In this document: one piece after another, positions 49,581 to 59,480 of the stretch | Numbering within the stretch: the first letter of the stretch is position 1 | How the letters are laid out: each line of letters opens with the position of its first letter | NCBI RefSeq assembly: GCF_008831285.2 | Contig: NC_045151.1 | Coordinates: 4,895,544 to 4,959,543 of the forward strand | Direction of reading: 5' to 3' | Length of the DNA stretch: 64,000 bases | Source of the DNA: Nymphaea colorata | Lineage: Eukaryota > Streptophyta > Magnoliopsida > Nymphaeales > Nymphaeaceae | Made by a program: the position numbers and the translations under genes | The notes under the pieces: generated by a model | Told to the model about the DNA's origin: nothing | Database searches by the model: none | Seen by the model: the letters and a program-made list of their open reading frames with translations, nothing else

Positions 49581-51166
49581 CAAAGGTAAGCTAGCAGAAG
49601 AAAAAGTATCCAAGATGACAAAAAGAAGATTGAAGAGATGAAACTCAACCAAGTGGCATCATACCCTATTCAGTTGAAGAATTTGTTATGGTCGTCCCAT
49701 CTGTCCATGTGTAAAGAAACCTTTAGAGGGTGTTTGATATGCCTAAGATCATGGAATTTTAGAGTTAAAATGCTCATTTTTTTAAGAAATTGGAGCTATT
49801 AAACAAACAAAGTATTTTGTTTCTTGAATTAAGAAACTGAAACCTGGAATTTTGATTTCATTTCAGTTTGAGAAGGAGTTATGTTTCGGGAATTTTTCAT
49901 TCTTGAATTAAAATTTTAAACCATCAAACGCCCTCTTAGTAAAACGAACAAGCCATTTTTAGTCCTTTCGAAGGGTAAGCATGGGGTCTTTACTTTTAAA
50001 AGAGTCTTTTTTTTTTACTTAAGAGAACAAATTGATCCTAGAACAAAGTTTCCTGAAATCAACGATAAGCTGGTGAAGAGGATGTGAAGTAGGGGGAGAT
50101 TCTTGATGACAAAGACATTGTTAATAAAATGACAAAGACATAATTGGTAATGCCTTCAAACCAGGGGGATCTTCTTGATGGATAGGAAGTAGCTGTGAAG
50201 AGGCTGTCCTCATCAGAGTAGCATGCACAAGAGAGTGAGGGTGGTTTGTAGAGTTTGTTACTTAAAGTAGTCTCATGTTTGGAAATTTAGTTTCCTTTGA
50301 GTATTGCAACAGATGGTTCACATTAATTGAAAATAATAGCGGTCTGTATTCCTTAAAAGCAATGTTCCTACTTGTGCAAATGAATGTGATATATGAAACT
50401 TCAATTATTGACAAAAATGACATGGTCCAAATTGTAAGAGCATCAGTTTTGAAGACGCCCACTAGAAGGTATCCATTAGTGGCCATAACAAATAAAGTCA
50501 TTGCCTAGGAGAACAGCTACAAGAGGCATAAAGTCAATTTCAAATAAAAGATGTAGGACACCAATTTTAGTTACTAAACAATGAAATGGGAAACTGACAA
50601 AACATCATGTTGATGGAAAATGAGCAGTCAATTTTTGTGAACTGATGTGCTGCTTTTTCATTCTCCTACCTGACAAGCATCCGAAAGTCATGTTACTTGA
50701 CTGATTTTCATTACAAAACTCTTAACAAATGTTTGAAGACTATAAGCATCGAATCAAAACATGTTTAATTTGTTGTGATTTTTCACCTTAAGACAGTTGA
50801 GATACACGTACTATCTATTCCAAAATCATGATGGAACTAATTTTCCCAAACAAGCACTTGGGCATACTCAAATTGTTCCAGGAAGATGAAAAATATTATT
50901 CAATTTGTATTAGAAACAAAAACATAACATAGGAAATTTAGATAGATTACAATGAGTAAAGAGGAAAGGCTTTGACTAGCTATAGAGGAATCTATGAATT
51001 GACAGATAAGGCTTTCATGAGCTATTGACAGAGAGAGATGGTTCATCTACATCAGATGGTGATTTGAAGATGTTTGGGCTTAAGGAAAGCCAGTGAGGGA
51101 GCGGCAGCGATGGAATCGATCAGCAGGCAGTGAGTAGGAGAATACCCTTCTGTTTTTCAGGCGACG
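49581..51166. other. Non-coding apart from one MITE
   Basis: No recognised gene. Overlapping open frames at 50262-50508 on both strands (77-79 codons) have no domain or splice support. Confidence 0.5.
49726..49935. mobile_element. Tourist-like MITE, copy 1 (210 bp)
   Basis: Terminal inverted repeats GAGGGTGTTTGAT and ATCAAACGCCCTC (one mismatch) are flanked by TTA on both sides (49723-49725, 49936-49938). The TTA target duplication and GxGxxTGTTTG-type ends are those of PIF/Harbinger-derived Tourist MITEs. The interior is AT-rich and non-coding, with AAAATGCTCATTTTTTTAAG and ATTAAACAAACAAAGTATTT. A second copy lies at 60693. Confidence 0.85.
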
Positions 51167-51761
51167 ATAAAAAAAAATAAATTAGTTTTACCATCATGTG
51201 GTCATGCTCCAGTTGGTGTCATTGTGAAGTATTATCAACGTCAGCACGTGCATCGCTAAAGTCACTTTCACCGACATGGGTTGAATGTCGGTAAAAGTTA
51301 CCGTACCAGTTTTACCAACATTTTTAAGTATGGCCTTTACTGACGCCTCCCACACGTCGATAAAGGATTACTCAACTTCTTCTCTTTTCTTCTTCTTCCC
51401 TTTTTTCCTTTCTCCTCCCTCTTCTTTCATCAGCATTTGCCGATATTTTTGGGCCATTCCATGTGTTCTTCATCAATTTTTGATGTCTAAATGATAAAAA
51501 GGTAGGTTGCTCGAACATAATGTTAAGCTTTTTCTATTTGTTAGGTTATGATACTGTTCTAAAGTAATGATTTAAGTTTTTTGCTTCAGGTTCTAGGGTA
51601 ATGATTTTAGGCATTACGATCAACAGATATGATCTATGGGGTTTGATGTTTGTTAGCAAAGATCAACTTTTGAGTGGCCAGAACTGTCTGCATGACAAGG
51701 TCTTTCACTGATTCATTTTCTTATGGTCTGGATTTTTTGTCATCTTTAACTATGATTACAA

Positions 51762-51911
51762 GATGCAGAGGAATACGCAAAATATGAAGCTGCTGTTAAG
51801 GATCACCCACCCTTCCGGTTGTTGTTAAGATATGCATGCCCAGTTGAAGGCATACATGTACTTGTTGACATGCAAAATATGGAGGTTATTAGGTTTGAAG
51901 GCATCATGTAG
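51762..51911 (+). pseudogene. Copper amine oxidase fragment 1
   Basis: Reads DAEEYAKYEAAVKDHPPFR then [20 protein letters not shown] and IRFEG before a TAG at 51909. In plant copper amine oxidases a 'DAEEYAxCEAxVKxxPPF' segment is followed, some 50 residues later, by '[22 protein letters not shown]'. Here the two are joined directly, so intervening coding sequence is deleted. The sequence just upstream, TGATTACAAG before the Asp codon, looks like a 3' splice site, consistent with capture of genomic DNA. The enzyme oxidises polyamines and uses a topaquinone cofactor; that part of the protein is absent. Similarity was judged from motif recall, not a search. Confidence 0.75.
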
Positions 51912-51930
51912 GGTTGTGATTGTTTGGGGT

Positions 51931-52068
51931 ATGTCAAGTTTTACAAATTTCAGTGGTGGTGTGGAGACAATCGAGATTTGTTTTTGCTTGCAGGAGGAAG
52001 AATTTGGAATTTTGTGGAAGCATCAACACTGGAAGACAGGATTAGCTGAAGTCAGGCGTTCGCAGATT
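51931..52068 (+). pseudogene. Copper amine oxidase fragment 2
   Basis: In a different frame from fragment 1, this reads [22 protein letters not shown], then [20 protein letters not shown]. It lines up residue for residue with the plant copper amine oxidase block '[42 protein letters not shown]'. In the intact enzyme this block lies well C-terminal to fragment 1, so a large internal deletion separates the two. The topaquinone Tyr and copper-ligand His residues lie further downstream and are missing. An Asp-to-His and an Arg-to-Lys change mark decay. The fragment runs into an A-rich tract and then CACTA subterminal repeats. Confidence 0.78.
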
Positions 52069-52601
52069 AAGAAAAAAAAAATTAACAAATCTTCAGTGAC
52101 ACATGAAATTGCATTGATAAATATATAACCGAAGTCCACCTGTATGCCGATAAAATGTTTAGCGATGCCCATCACGTGCCAGTAAAGATATTCTTATTGA
52201 CATCTTAGGACGTCGGTAAAAATTCTATTTACCTATGCACATGTTGGTGCAAAACTCTACAACGACGCATGCATTGGAGTGTCAGTAATAGTATCACTGA
52301 CATTTTCTTCACTGACCGGCTAGGACATTGGTAAAACTTTTACCGACGCGTTGTCATATTTTGCCGACGTTTTTCAACTGTCGGTGAATCCTTGGTTTTT
52401 TGTAGTGAGAGAATCGATCAAAGAGGGAGAGAGAATGAGAGCTCACATACTGAGAATCGACTGAAGAGGGAGAGAAGAATGATGGTTTTGAGAGAGAGAC
52501 AGAGATGGAGTTGATCGAAGAGGGAAATAGAGTGGGGTGGACTGGACGAAGACAAGGGTGTAATTTGATAGAGGAAAGCTCAGTTGCAATAAAGAAATAC
52601 T

Positions 52602-52640
52602 TAGGAACGGTCCCAAACCTGTCCAAGGGACCCGTTCCTA
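52602..52640. repeat. Short inverted repeat (hairpin)
   Basis: TAGGAACGGTCCC and GGGACCCGTTCCTA pair over 13 bases with one bulged C, around a loop of 12 bases. No T-run follows and no gene is adjacent. Confidence 0.7.
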
Positions 52641-52945
52641 TATCATATAATTGTGTAATGATCATATCTCCCCTACATTCGTCAGAGCACTGAACCAGTA
52701 AGTGCTCTTTTTATCTCCTCTTCTAGATAGTCTAGAGTTTTATTTTAGTTTCTCCTATATTTTTGTTTTCTACATTGTCCAGCATGTTTAATTTCTTGTT
52801 CCTTCGTGTTTTAACAATTGTTGAGGTAAGTTTTTGCGTGGGTTTGTGGTTTTAGTCAATCGGTGGTATTTCCTTCATTTTCTGTTTTACTATAATTTCC
52901 AGCATGATTTAGGAATAAATTAGCCTCATTTTATATGTGCAGTAC

Positions 52946-52982
<37 letters not shown>
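52946..52982. repeat. (TA)n-(GT)n microsatellite
   Basis: About 12 TA units followed by 6 GT units. Confidence 0.93.
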
Positions 52983-54097
52983 AAAATATATGAAGAAATA
53001 GGAATGACGGCGGCCGATGTCATTATTGTTGCCGCTCCTCAACCCTCTTTCTCTTAAGGCATTATTAACGTACATAGTCTGAACTTTTCCTTCTTGAATT
53101 TCTGATTTGGAGAACCGGTGATTTGCTTTTGTTGAGTTTGGCTCCTAGTGATTCACTTTCATGCTGCAATTTAAGTGGGGCCGATAGGTCTTGATTTTTT
53201 TTAGCATTTTTGCTGTCGGTTTATCAAGGTAGCAGCCGGCTAGAGTCCTTGTTTTAATGAATTAATTTAGTCAAACGAGTTTTTATTTATTTGGTCTGTT
53301 GATTTTGGTGTTAGTTTCAGTTTGACATATAATCATTTTAGACGAATCAATTGCATGGACATCTCATCGCATTTAGGCAAATTACTGTTTTTCATGCATT
53401 TCATCATGCATGGCTGGAATTCCTAACAGAATCCGGCCACACCTCCACTGTTTCCGGAATTGAGAACGAGCTCCATGGCCCGACATGATTTGGGAAACTC
53501 CCTACATGTGACAGCAGTCTGTGGCTTGCATTTGGTAAACCTCCACGTTGATGAAACAGATTGTACTTGGTGACGTTGGTTTGGGAGGAAGTTGAAGAAA
53601 AAGAGATTTTATTTTAATCAATTAACTCAATGAAGCCTTGTTGCCAAATGTGAAAACTCCATCAACGTGTCCATTTTGCATCGTGTTTTAGTTCGAAAAA
53701 ATTATATTTCATAATGTATGAAGTAAGTTCATGCCATTAATGCATATTGTGGTTTTGACAAGTTTCTGGACGGTTTTCAAAATGCTCTTTCAAATCTCGG
53801 CAGCTATGTATTGTCTTGAGGCAATAACAACTTGCTAAAATCAGCAAAAGGAATTGAGGAAGATAAATCGATCGATTTAAAAATCTAATCGGTTGATGAA
53901 TTTAGCAAAGTTAAAAATTGATCGAAGCATAACCAGGATAAAAGGGACTTGCCTATTCCTTGGGAACCATTTGGTGGGGTGACATCATTTAAAGGACTCT
54001 CCCATTCTCGCCACCTATTTGGGTGGATTTGTTCAAAATTTTGACAACTAACCTAATTAAGAAATTTATAAACTAATGTAAATGATTAATTAACTTA

Positions 54098-54099
<2 letters not shown>

Positions 54100-54166
<67 letters not shown>
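54100..54166. repeat. (TA)n-(GA)n microsatellite
   Basis: TA run to about 54144, then GA run to 54166. Confidence 0.95.
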
Positions 54167-54320
54167 ACCGTGAGTCTCATTTTAAGTGACATTTTGAGAC
54201 ATCAAATGAGAGCCATCCATCTTTCTGATCGGATGCCTCTCATTTGACTTTTTTTTTATTTCTTATTTGGTTATGTGGGGGAAGGGAACCCCCTTCCTCC
54301 CATCTTCCCAACGCCCTTTC

Positions 54321-54600
54321 CGCTACAACAAAGGAGGTTATTAGTCCTGGTCAAAACCATGGCTAATAAAGTCATAAACCGTGGCTGACAATACCTTGAG
54401 CATGGTCTTGCTCATGGCTGTTGAGTTAAGTAACCGTGGCAACAGCCGTTGTGGCAACTGACCAATTGCCATCGTTCTGGCTATGGCTGTTGCATCCACT
54501 AGCCGTGGTTTACTTGGATCATTAACAACGGTTTTGACTGTAGCCATTATTTACAACAGCCACAGGTTTTCATGTATTAGCCATGTATAAAAACATAGCT
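54321..54600 (+). mobile_element. Left end of a second CACTA-like element
   Basis: Begins CGCTACAACAAAGGAGG, one base away from a CACTACAAC terminus. The next 270 bases hold at least nine copies of a short word in both orientations: AACCATGGCTA, AACCGTGGCT, TAACCGTGGC, AGCCGTTGTGGC, TAGCCGTGGTTTA and GTAGCCAT. Dense subterminal repeats inside a CACTA-like terminus suggest a CACTA element. No matching right end was found, so its length is unknown. Confidence 0.45.
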
Positions 54601-54620
54601 ACTGATTAATTTATCTTTTG

Positions 54621-54621
<1 letters not shown>

Positions 54622-54656
<35 letters not shown>
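54622..54656. repeat. (TA)n microsatellite
   Basis: About 17 TA units. Confidence 0.95.
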
Positions 54657-54659
<3 letters not shown>

Positions 54660-54939
54660 GAGTTAACACAGAAATAAGTAATACATCTCATTCAATGATG
54701 CAAGCTACATCATGGCCCGTCAACCTCAAGTACATCTCATCTTGTTCGCAAGAAACCAAAAATAACTTGTGCAAACTACGTTATCTAAAACAGTATCCTT
54801 AAAATGAATATCAGCCACTTGGAATCAGTACAACTACTAAAAATATCCTTTCCACTCCACCCCTTGTGCTATTAATTATGTAACGCAGATGCAGCCTTCG
54901 TGCATGGTAGCGATTACATCAGCATAGCTGCAGCGATCC

Positions 54940-55310
54940 CCATCTTCAGTGCTTCGCGGGCTCGGCTCCTTGCACACAAATATGAACACCCTGATGTGCC
55001 TTGCTGCACAAAAAACATAAAACATGTATGAAAGTGAAACTGGGCTTTGATTTCTCCAAAGCTTAACAGTTGCAGTCTATTTTTCCCTCTTTTCATTAAG
55101 TGCTCAACATTAAATATAGCCGAGACAATGGAAGCAGCAGCTTTAATTTTAACGGGCTCACCTTGTTTTGCTTCAACTCCACCTCAATCCTAAAGATGCA
55201 GTCATATGTGAATGAACTAAATAAATCTGAAAATCCTTCAAGAAGCCACTGCGTAATCCAAGAAGCACATTTTTCAGCAACTATAGGCAATTGACCATTG
55301 AGCTCAAAAC
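54940..55310 (-). pseudogene. Two unidentified exon-like segments
   Basis: On the minus strand, after the 3' splice-like TGTTTTTGTAG (near 55310), an open segment reads FELNGQLPIVAEKCASWITQ, WLLEGFSDLFSSFTYDC and FRIEVELKQNK. It ends at AAG before GTGAGC, a 5' splice-like site near 55162. About 155 bases on, after TTTTGTGCAG (near 55008), a second open segment reads QGTSGCSYLCARSRAREALK then MGIAAAMLM and a stop. The two join without a frame break. I do not recognise the protein. The tail is short and basic. It may be a gene relic, a captured exon pair or a non-coding transcript. The UBP pseudogene lies about 0.85 kb upstream on the same strand, but these segments do not match that family. 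Confidence 0.35.
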
Positions 55311-55319
55311 CTACAAAAA

Positions 55320-56159
55320 CATACGATACATAGATATTGTTTGAATGCATCAAATATTTTAAATCCTATCAAAATTTTCAGAGTAATTTGGAATTCATTG
55401 TTCTCTAGTGTTTAGACTATTGTTGTTTGGAGTTCTTGATAAATCTATTGCTAACAATAAAATCACATAAAAGACTTGGTTTTAGCATGAAACCCAACTC
55501 TAAGAAGCTCAGATTCTTCAATTTAGGGGTTGGATCCATCTCCAATTTTGTGACTTTTGTGACTGTATCCATGGAGATCTAACGTGTCACAACCCATTAT
55601 CTTCACTTCCTTTTTGTTTCTTTTCCTGTTAAATGCCACTAGAAAAAACAACTCAGAAAGTTAATGAAGAATAACAATAGAACAACTGCCAAACAAAGAA
55701 GAAGGAGGGACTCGTTCTAACCTAAAAAAGAGCAGATGAGTCATTGCTTCCATGAAATTGCAGTCAACCAACCAAAGAGACAGATTGAGCTGTTTTGCTA
55801 TAGGAAGATTGTGCAGTGACTTGTCGCATCGAGATACAGAGAAAGAGAGAGAGAGAGTACCAAAAGTGATCAGCTAGAAACCAGATGGCTAAAATTATTT
55901 TAAATCCTACCACCACCCTGCATTTCCATGAAGCTTCAATAATAGTGGAAGAATCATTAGGTTCTATCAAATAGCTGCAGTAGGAGGAAGAGAAACCGGC
56001 ACGGATCTGACACCATATCTAAAATCATACGTTGCATCAGCATGAGATGGCTTATAGGCTAGGGACATCTCGCTATAACCCTGGCAACAAGAAAGGCGAA
56101 GAAAAAATCCAAATGAGCCATCATATCAAAAGTTGAACACCAAAAGTCTGTTGAAAGAA
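55320..56159. other. Non-coding, possibly intron of the UBP relic
   Basis: One minus-strand open stretch reads GYSEMSLAYKPSHADATYDF near 56030-56085, after a CAG splice-like site. It matches nothing I recognise in the UBP family. The rest shows no coding signal. Confidence 0.35.
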
Positions 56160-57085
56160 TGTTGCAGTTGATTCTTCCAATCATAATGAACATTTTAAAC
56201 ACTTTACCTGACAATCATAATGAAAAGACAAGAAACATTTATCAAGGGAAAATTCATAATGTTACGAAGGGTAAAAATAAAACCTAAAGCAACAGGACCA
56301 AGAAATGACTTTCAAAAATGTAACTAGATCACCTTTAATCTAAAACGACCACCAAAAGTCTTATGAATGAATGTTGTCTCTTGCAATCTGGTATCAACAT
56401 TCTTCTCACCACCAAAACCAGAAAGGCTTATGGATTGCATGGAAGCAATTAGAAGCCTGAACATAAACAACGTCACACACAAAAAACAGCTCTAGTAAAA
56501 CAACTTGAACGAAAATGATTATCCTTAATAGTGCTATGAAAGGGAAGAAGACAAACACAAAAATCAATATTTTAGACAATAAGGAGAATAGTCTAAAGTA
56601 GATAAGTGATAAGGGGCTTTGTGTAGGTTAGGCACTACAAAATGGCATTGGCATAGCAACTGCAAGGTACAATGTAGTTAGATGAGAAACATTGAGAAAA
56701 ATGAACCAAATGATTTTTCTTATAATGCATGAAATATAAACTCAAAGTAAGCAGGTATATCCTCCATTGAAGACCACCAGAGGTAACTTCCAAACTTAAA
56801 ATAGACTAAACTAAGGCAAGTAGTAAAATATCCCTTTAATAAGATTGCACAACACCTGTTCCCACAATTCAAAAGCCCTCTAGGAGTAGCTCCAGCCCAT
56901 CTTTCATATCTTTCATATTTTCCTAATTGCAAAAAGTTAACCATATATGCCTTACTCTTCTTTGAACGATCTTCATCTTCAGTATAAACACATAAAGGAT
57001 GTTTGAGAGGTTTCTTTGGACTTGTCTTTTCATTCATGTTCAAGTTGTTAGTGGTGCCTTTTGGACTTTGTTTTAGGGGTGTCAA
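56160..57085 (-). pseudogene. Ubiquitin-specific protease pseudogene (UBP15/16-type)
   Basis: Three conserved USP blocks occur in the right order and are joined by GT-AG introns. (1) ATPRGLLNCGN at the end of an exon stopping at 56856 is the start of the cysteine box. The 196-bp intron 56660-56855 (GTGTTG...TTGCAG) joins it to (2) S-C-Y-A-N-A-I-L-stop-C-L-T-Y-T-K-P-L, the rest of the box with the catalytic Cys at 56656-56658. (3) FGGEKNVDTRLQETTFIHKT then FGGRFRLK near 56333-56450. A donor at 56332 and acceptor at 56208 lead to VKCLKCS, the first CxxC zinc pair. The conserved Gln of the box is a TAG stop (56635-56637), and another TAG follows TKPLITYLL. The MYND finger and the His box expected of this family are not seen. 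The sequence just upstream (SKAYMVNFLQLGKYERY) fits the linker before the catalytic domain. Confidence 0.75.
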
Positions 57086-58080
57086 TAGGTTAGATTTTGC
57101 GTTGAACCTAAATGCATACCAAACTTTGACATTTTCAGAAAATCACATATATCCTTGAAGGATTGGACCCTAATGACCTTTGCTAAGAATAGCCTCCTCA
57201 GAAATGGAAAATCTAAAACAATTCAAACATTATTTAGTTACATTATAATGGAATGCACTTGAACATTCAGATTCAACAGTCAATAGCCAATAAGTTATGT
57301 AAATAAAAGTTAACGGAGAAAATTTTTTGGTCTCTTTCACATAAATATGTTTCCAGAATCTAAAGAGAAGTCCAGTTTTGAATGGCAAACCTCTTCATTG
57401 TATTTTGATCCTTTTAATGCGACCAAGTGATTCTACCATAGTCGTTCTAGCACTCATTCTATTTCAAAGAAGATAATGAAGCTGTGAGTATCTTCCAATA
57501 ACATGAGATATCCACTTTAAATTTACAAGAGCAACTGAAGAAAATGACACATAAAGTCTGCCAACAACATGTAAATGGGAGAAAAAAAAATCTCAGAAAA
57601 TGCACTATAATATGACCTCTTTTTTCTTTTACTTCCATGAATGCTGATGTATAAGGAAAAAATTGCAAGCTGTAAGTTTAAGCAGAAACAAATGAGCAAT
57701 TTTATAAGTGATAACATAAACACAAGACACAAAAATTTATATAGTTCTATACATACTATATTCAAGGTATAGCCGAGAAGGAAGGGGGTACTAGTAACTT
57801 GAGGGAGAAAACTCAGTGACAAAGAAAAGGATACATTATGAAGAATCAACATATATGCAACACTACAATTAATTTACTTTACAGAGTTCATTATCATGCT
57901 CCTGCTTATAAAGAGGAAATAAGCAACTCGTGTTCTCTGGCAACAACATAAGTCATAATACCTCTTAACTATACTAAAAAGATAAATGATGAAAAATTGG
58001 CTTAGATATTAAAATTCAATTTGACTGGTTAAGTTTCATTTTTTTGGTGCTTTATGCCTAACAATGTCCATCTCTTCTTT
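57086..58080. other. Non-coding
   Basis: AT-rich. Minus-strand open frames at 57459-57852 translate to Leu/Phe/Cys-rich peptides of the sort AT-rich non-coding DNA gives. No MYND finger of a UBP N-terminus was found here. Confidence 0.5.
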
Positions 58081-58089
58081 TATCTGCAG

Positions 58090-58303
58090 AAGTGTGTTGA
58101 TGATGACATACCTCCCTCTGAAATTAATACTGAGGCTGAGAGCAAGGTTAAAGGTCGAGCAACTAGCAAGTCATTCCATGATGTGGTCACAAAAGACACT
58201 GCTTCAATGATGTGGTCACAAAAGCACTCGTTCTCCATGGCACAGCTCTCCTCATCACATCGCAGTGCTCCTCCCCTTTGCAGCATGATTTGTTATAAAC
58301 CAT
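58090..58303 (+). other. Exon-like segment of unknown origin
   Basis: The pyrimidine-rich TTCTTTTATCTGCAG ends at 58089, a good 3' splice site. It is followed by an open segment KCVDDDIPPSEINTEAESKV then KGRATSKSFHDVVTKDTASM, acidic then basic and hydrophilic. A 20-bp word, GATGTGGTCACAAAAG, is repeated at 58180 and 58210. No partner exon or promoter was found and the protein is not recognised. Confidence 0.3.
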
Positions 58304-59480
58304 AATAGAGTAAATGAGGGGTCATTATTAAACCATGTCTAGTGAATGGTAAAGGTTATGATGAATCATAAATGAGTGAAAAAACAAAGGTTTTTATGAA
58401 CCAGAATTCCATAAAGGGAGGAAACCATATGCACTATTGCAAGATTTAAAACTGTTACCATTGTTGATAGCAAGCCAATTGAGGAAATAGAATGCTCCAG
58501 TTATGCAAGTTATAAGTTTGTTGAAAGATTTTCTTTGAGATTTTTAAGTCAACCACATATTGCGTGTAAAATAATGCAATTTCGTAGTTGGTGCAAGAGG
58601 ATGTGAAACTTTATAAATTCAGTGACTTCAAAGGCTGGTGCATGAAAAGTTGACATACATGAACAATTGCTCAACATGATCATCAAATGCTGATAACTAG
58701 ATAGAAGAGCACAGCTTTATCATTTGTTACAAGCAATCGGTTGCATCATTCAGTCAGTGATGAATGCGATTTGTCAGGTGACGCATGAAAAAATGAACAT
58801 TAATGTATATGAAAAGGGTGTGAGAGATGATCGATGAAGCTGTACATTTAACGATAAATAAGAAATAGTTGGGCGATGCATGAGAAAATGAACTTTTAAT
58901 TTTATAAATGTGAATGATTGTTCACATGATCATCAAAAGCTTATGCACGGAAAAAAGAGTGCAATTATTGGTTTTTCATGGGCAATGGCCTATGGAACTA
59001 TTCAATAGGTGATGAATTTGTATGCGCTAGCAGTGCATAAAAAGACAGAGGAATCAATATCTATTGACGAGAGTATACATGATGATTTATGAATCTACCC
59101 ACTCAATGATGCATGAGAACAGGTGGGCGATGCATGGAAAAACAAACTTCTAATGAGCAAAACATGAATTATTACAAATCATTATCACCAATAGGTGATG
59201 CATGGACAGAAGTGCCATTACTGTTTTGATATGAAGTATGACTGATGAAACTATTGTTTTGACATAAAGTATGACATGATGAATGCCAATAGTATGACTG
59301 CATGAAAGAATGAATGAATAATGTCTGTTGACGTGTATAATTAATACATGAAATGTTGACAAATGTGGACAAATATCTAAAATGGGCAAGTGATCAATAT
59401 TTTGTTCATGAAAGATTGAAACCATCTGCACTATCGTCATGTTTTAAAGGTGGATTAAACATTCTCATGATGGCAATGAA
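58304..59480. repeat. Degenerate dispersed repeat, GATGCATG words
   Basis: Words such as GGCGATGCATG(A/G)GAAAATGAAC and 'GGTGATGCATGGA' recur at irregular spacing, near 58780, 58873, 59106, 59130 and 59200, with 'CATGATCATCAAA' repeated near 58676 and 58937. It looks like a highly diverged tandem repeat. No gene is supported. Confidence 0.4.

Larger units (their letters stand above)
51167..52407. mobile_element. Non-autonomous CACTA-like element carrying copper amine oxidase pieces
   Basis: The right end is CTTGGTTTTTTGTAGTG (52391-52407), so the terminus reads CACTACAAAAAACCAAG from outside in, a CACTA-type end. Inside, both flanks carry many copies of a short word in both orientations: GTCGGTAAAA, TTACCGACG, CCGATAAAA, CGTCGGTAAA and GACATTGGTAAAA. 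They lie at 51280-51365 on the left and 52145-52390 on the right. Such clustered subterminal repeats are typical of CACTA elements. Between them lie fragments of a copper amine oxidase. The left terminus could not be located exactly, no 3-bp target duplication was found, and no transposase is present. Confidence 0.65.
52408..54320. other. Non-coding intergenic DNA
   Basis: No gene is supported. It contains the hairpin at 52602-52640, TA tracts at 52946 and 54100, a GA-rich stretch (52405-52505) and a 10-bp inverted repeat (CAAATGAGAG at 54203, CTCTCATTTG at 54237). Confidence 0.5.

Noticed and set aside
50709-50720. CATTACAAAACT as the missing left end of the amine-oxidase CACTA element
   Set aside because: It differs from the right terminus after ten bases, lacks subterminal repeats for the next 450 bases and shows no 3-bp target duplication with 52408.
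56634-56645. CACTACAAAA word that could be a CACTA transposon end
   Set aside because: It is the reverse complement of the UBP cysteine box (A-N-A-I-L-stop-C), with splice sites and conserved neighbours, and there are no subterminal repeats around it.
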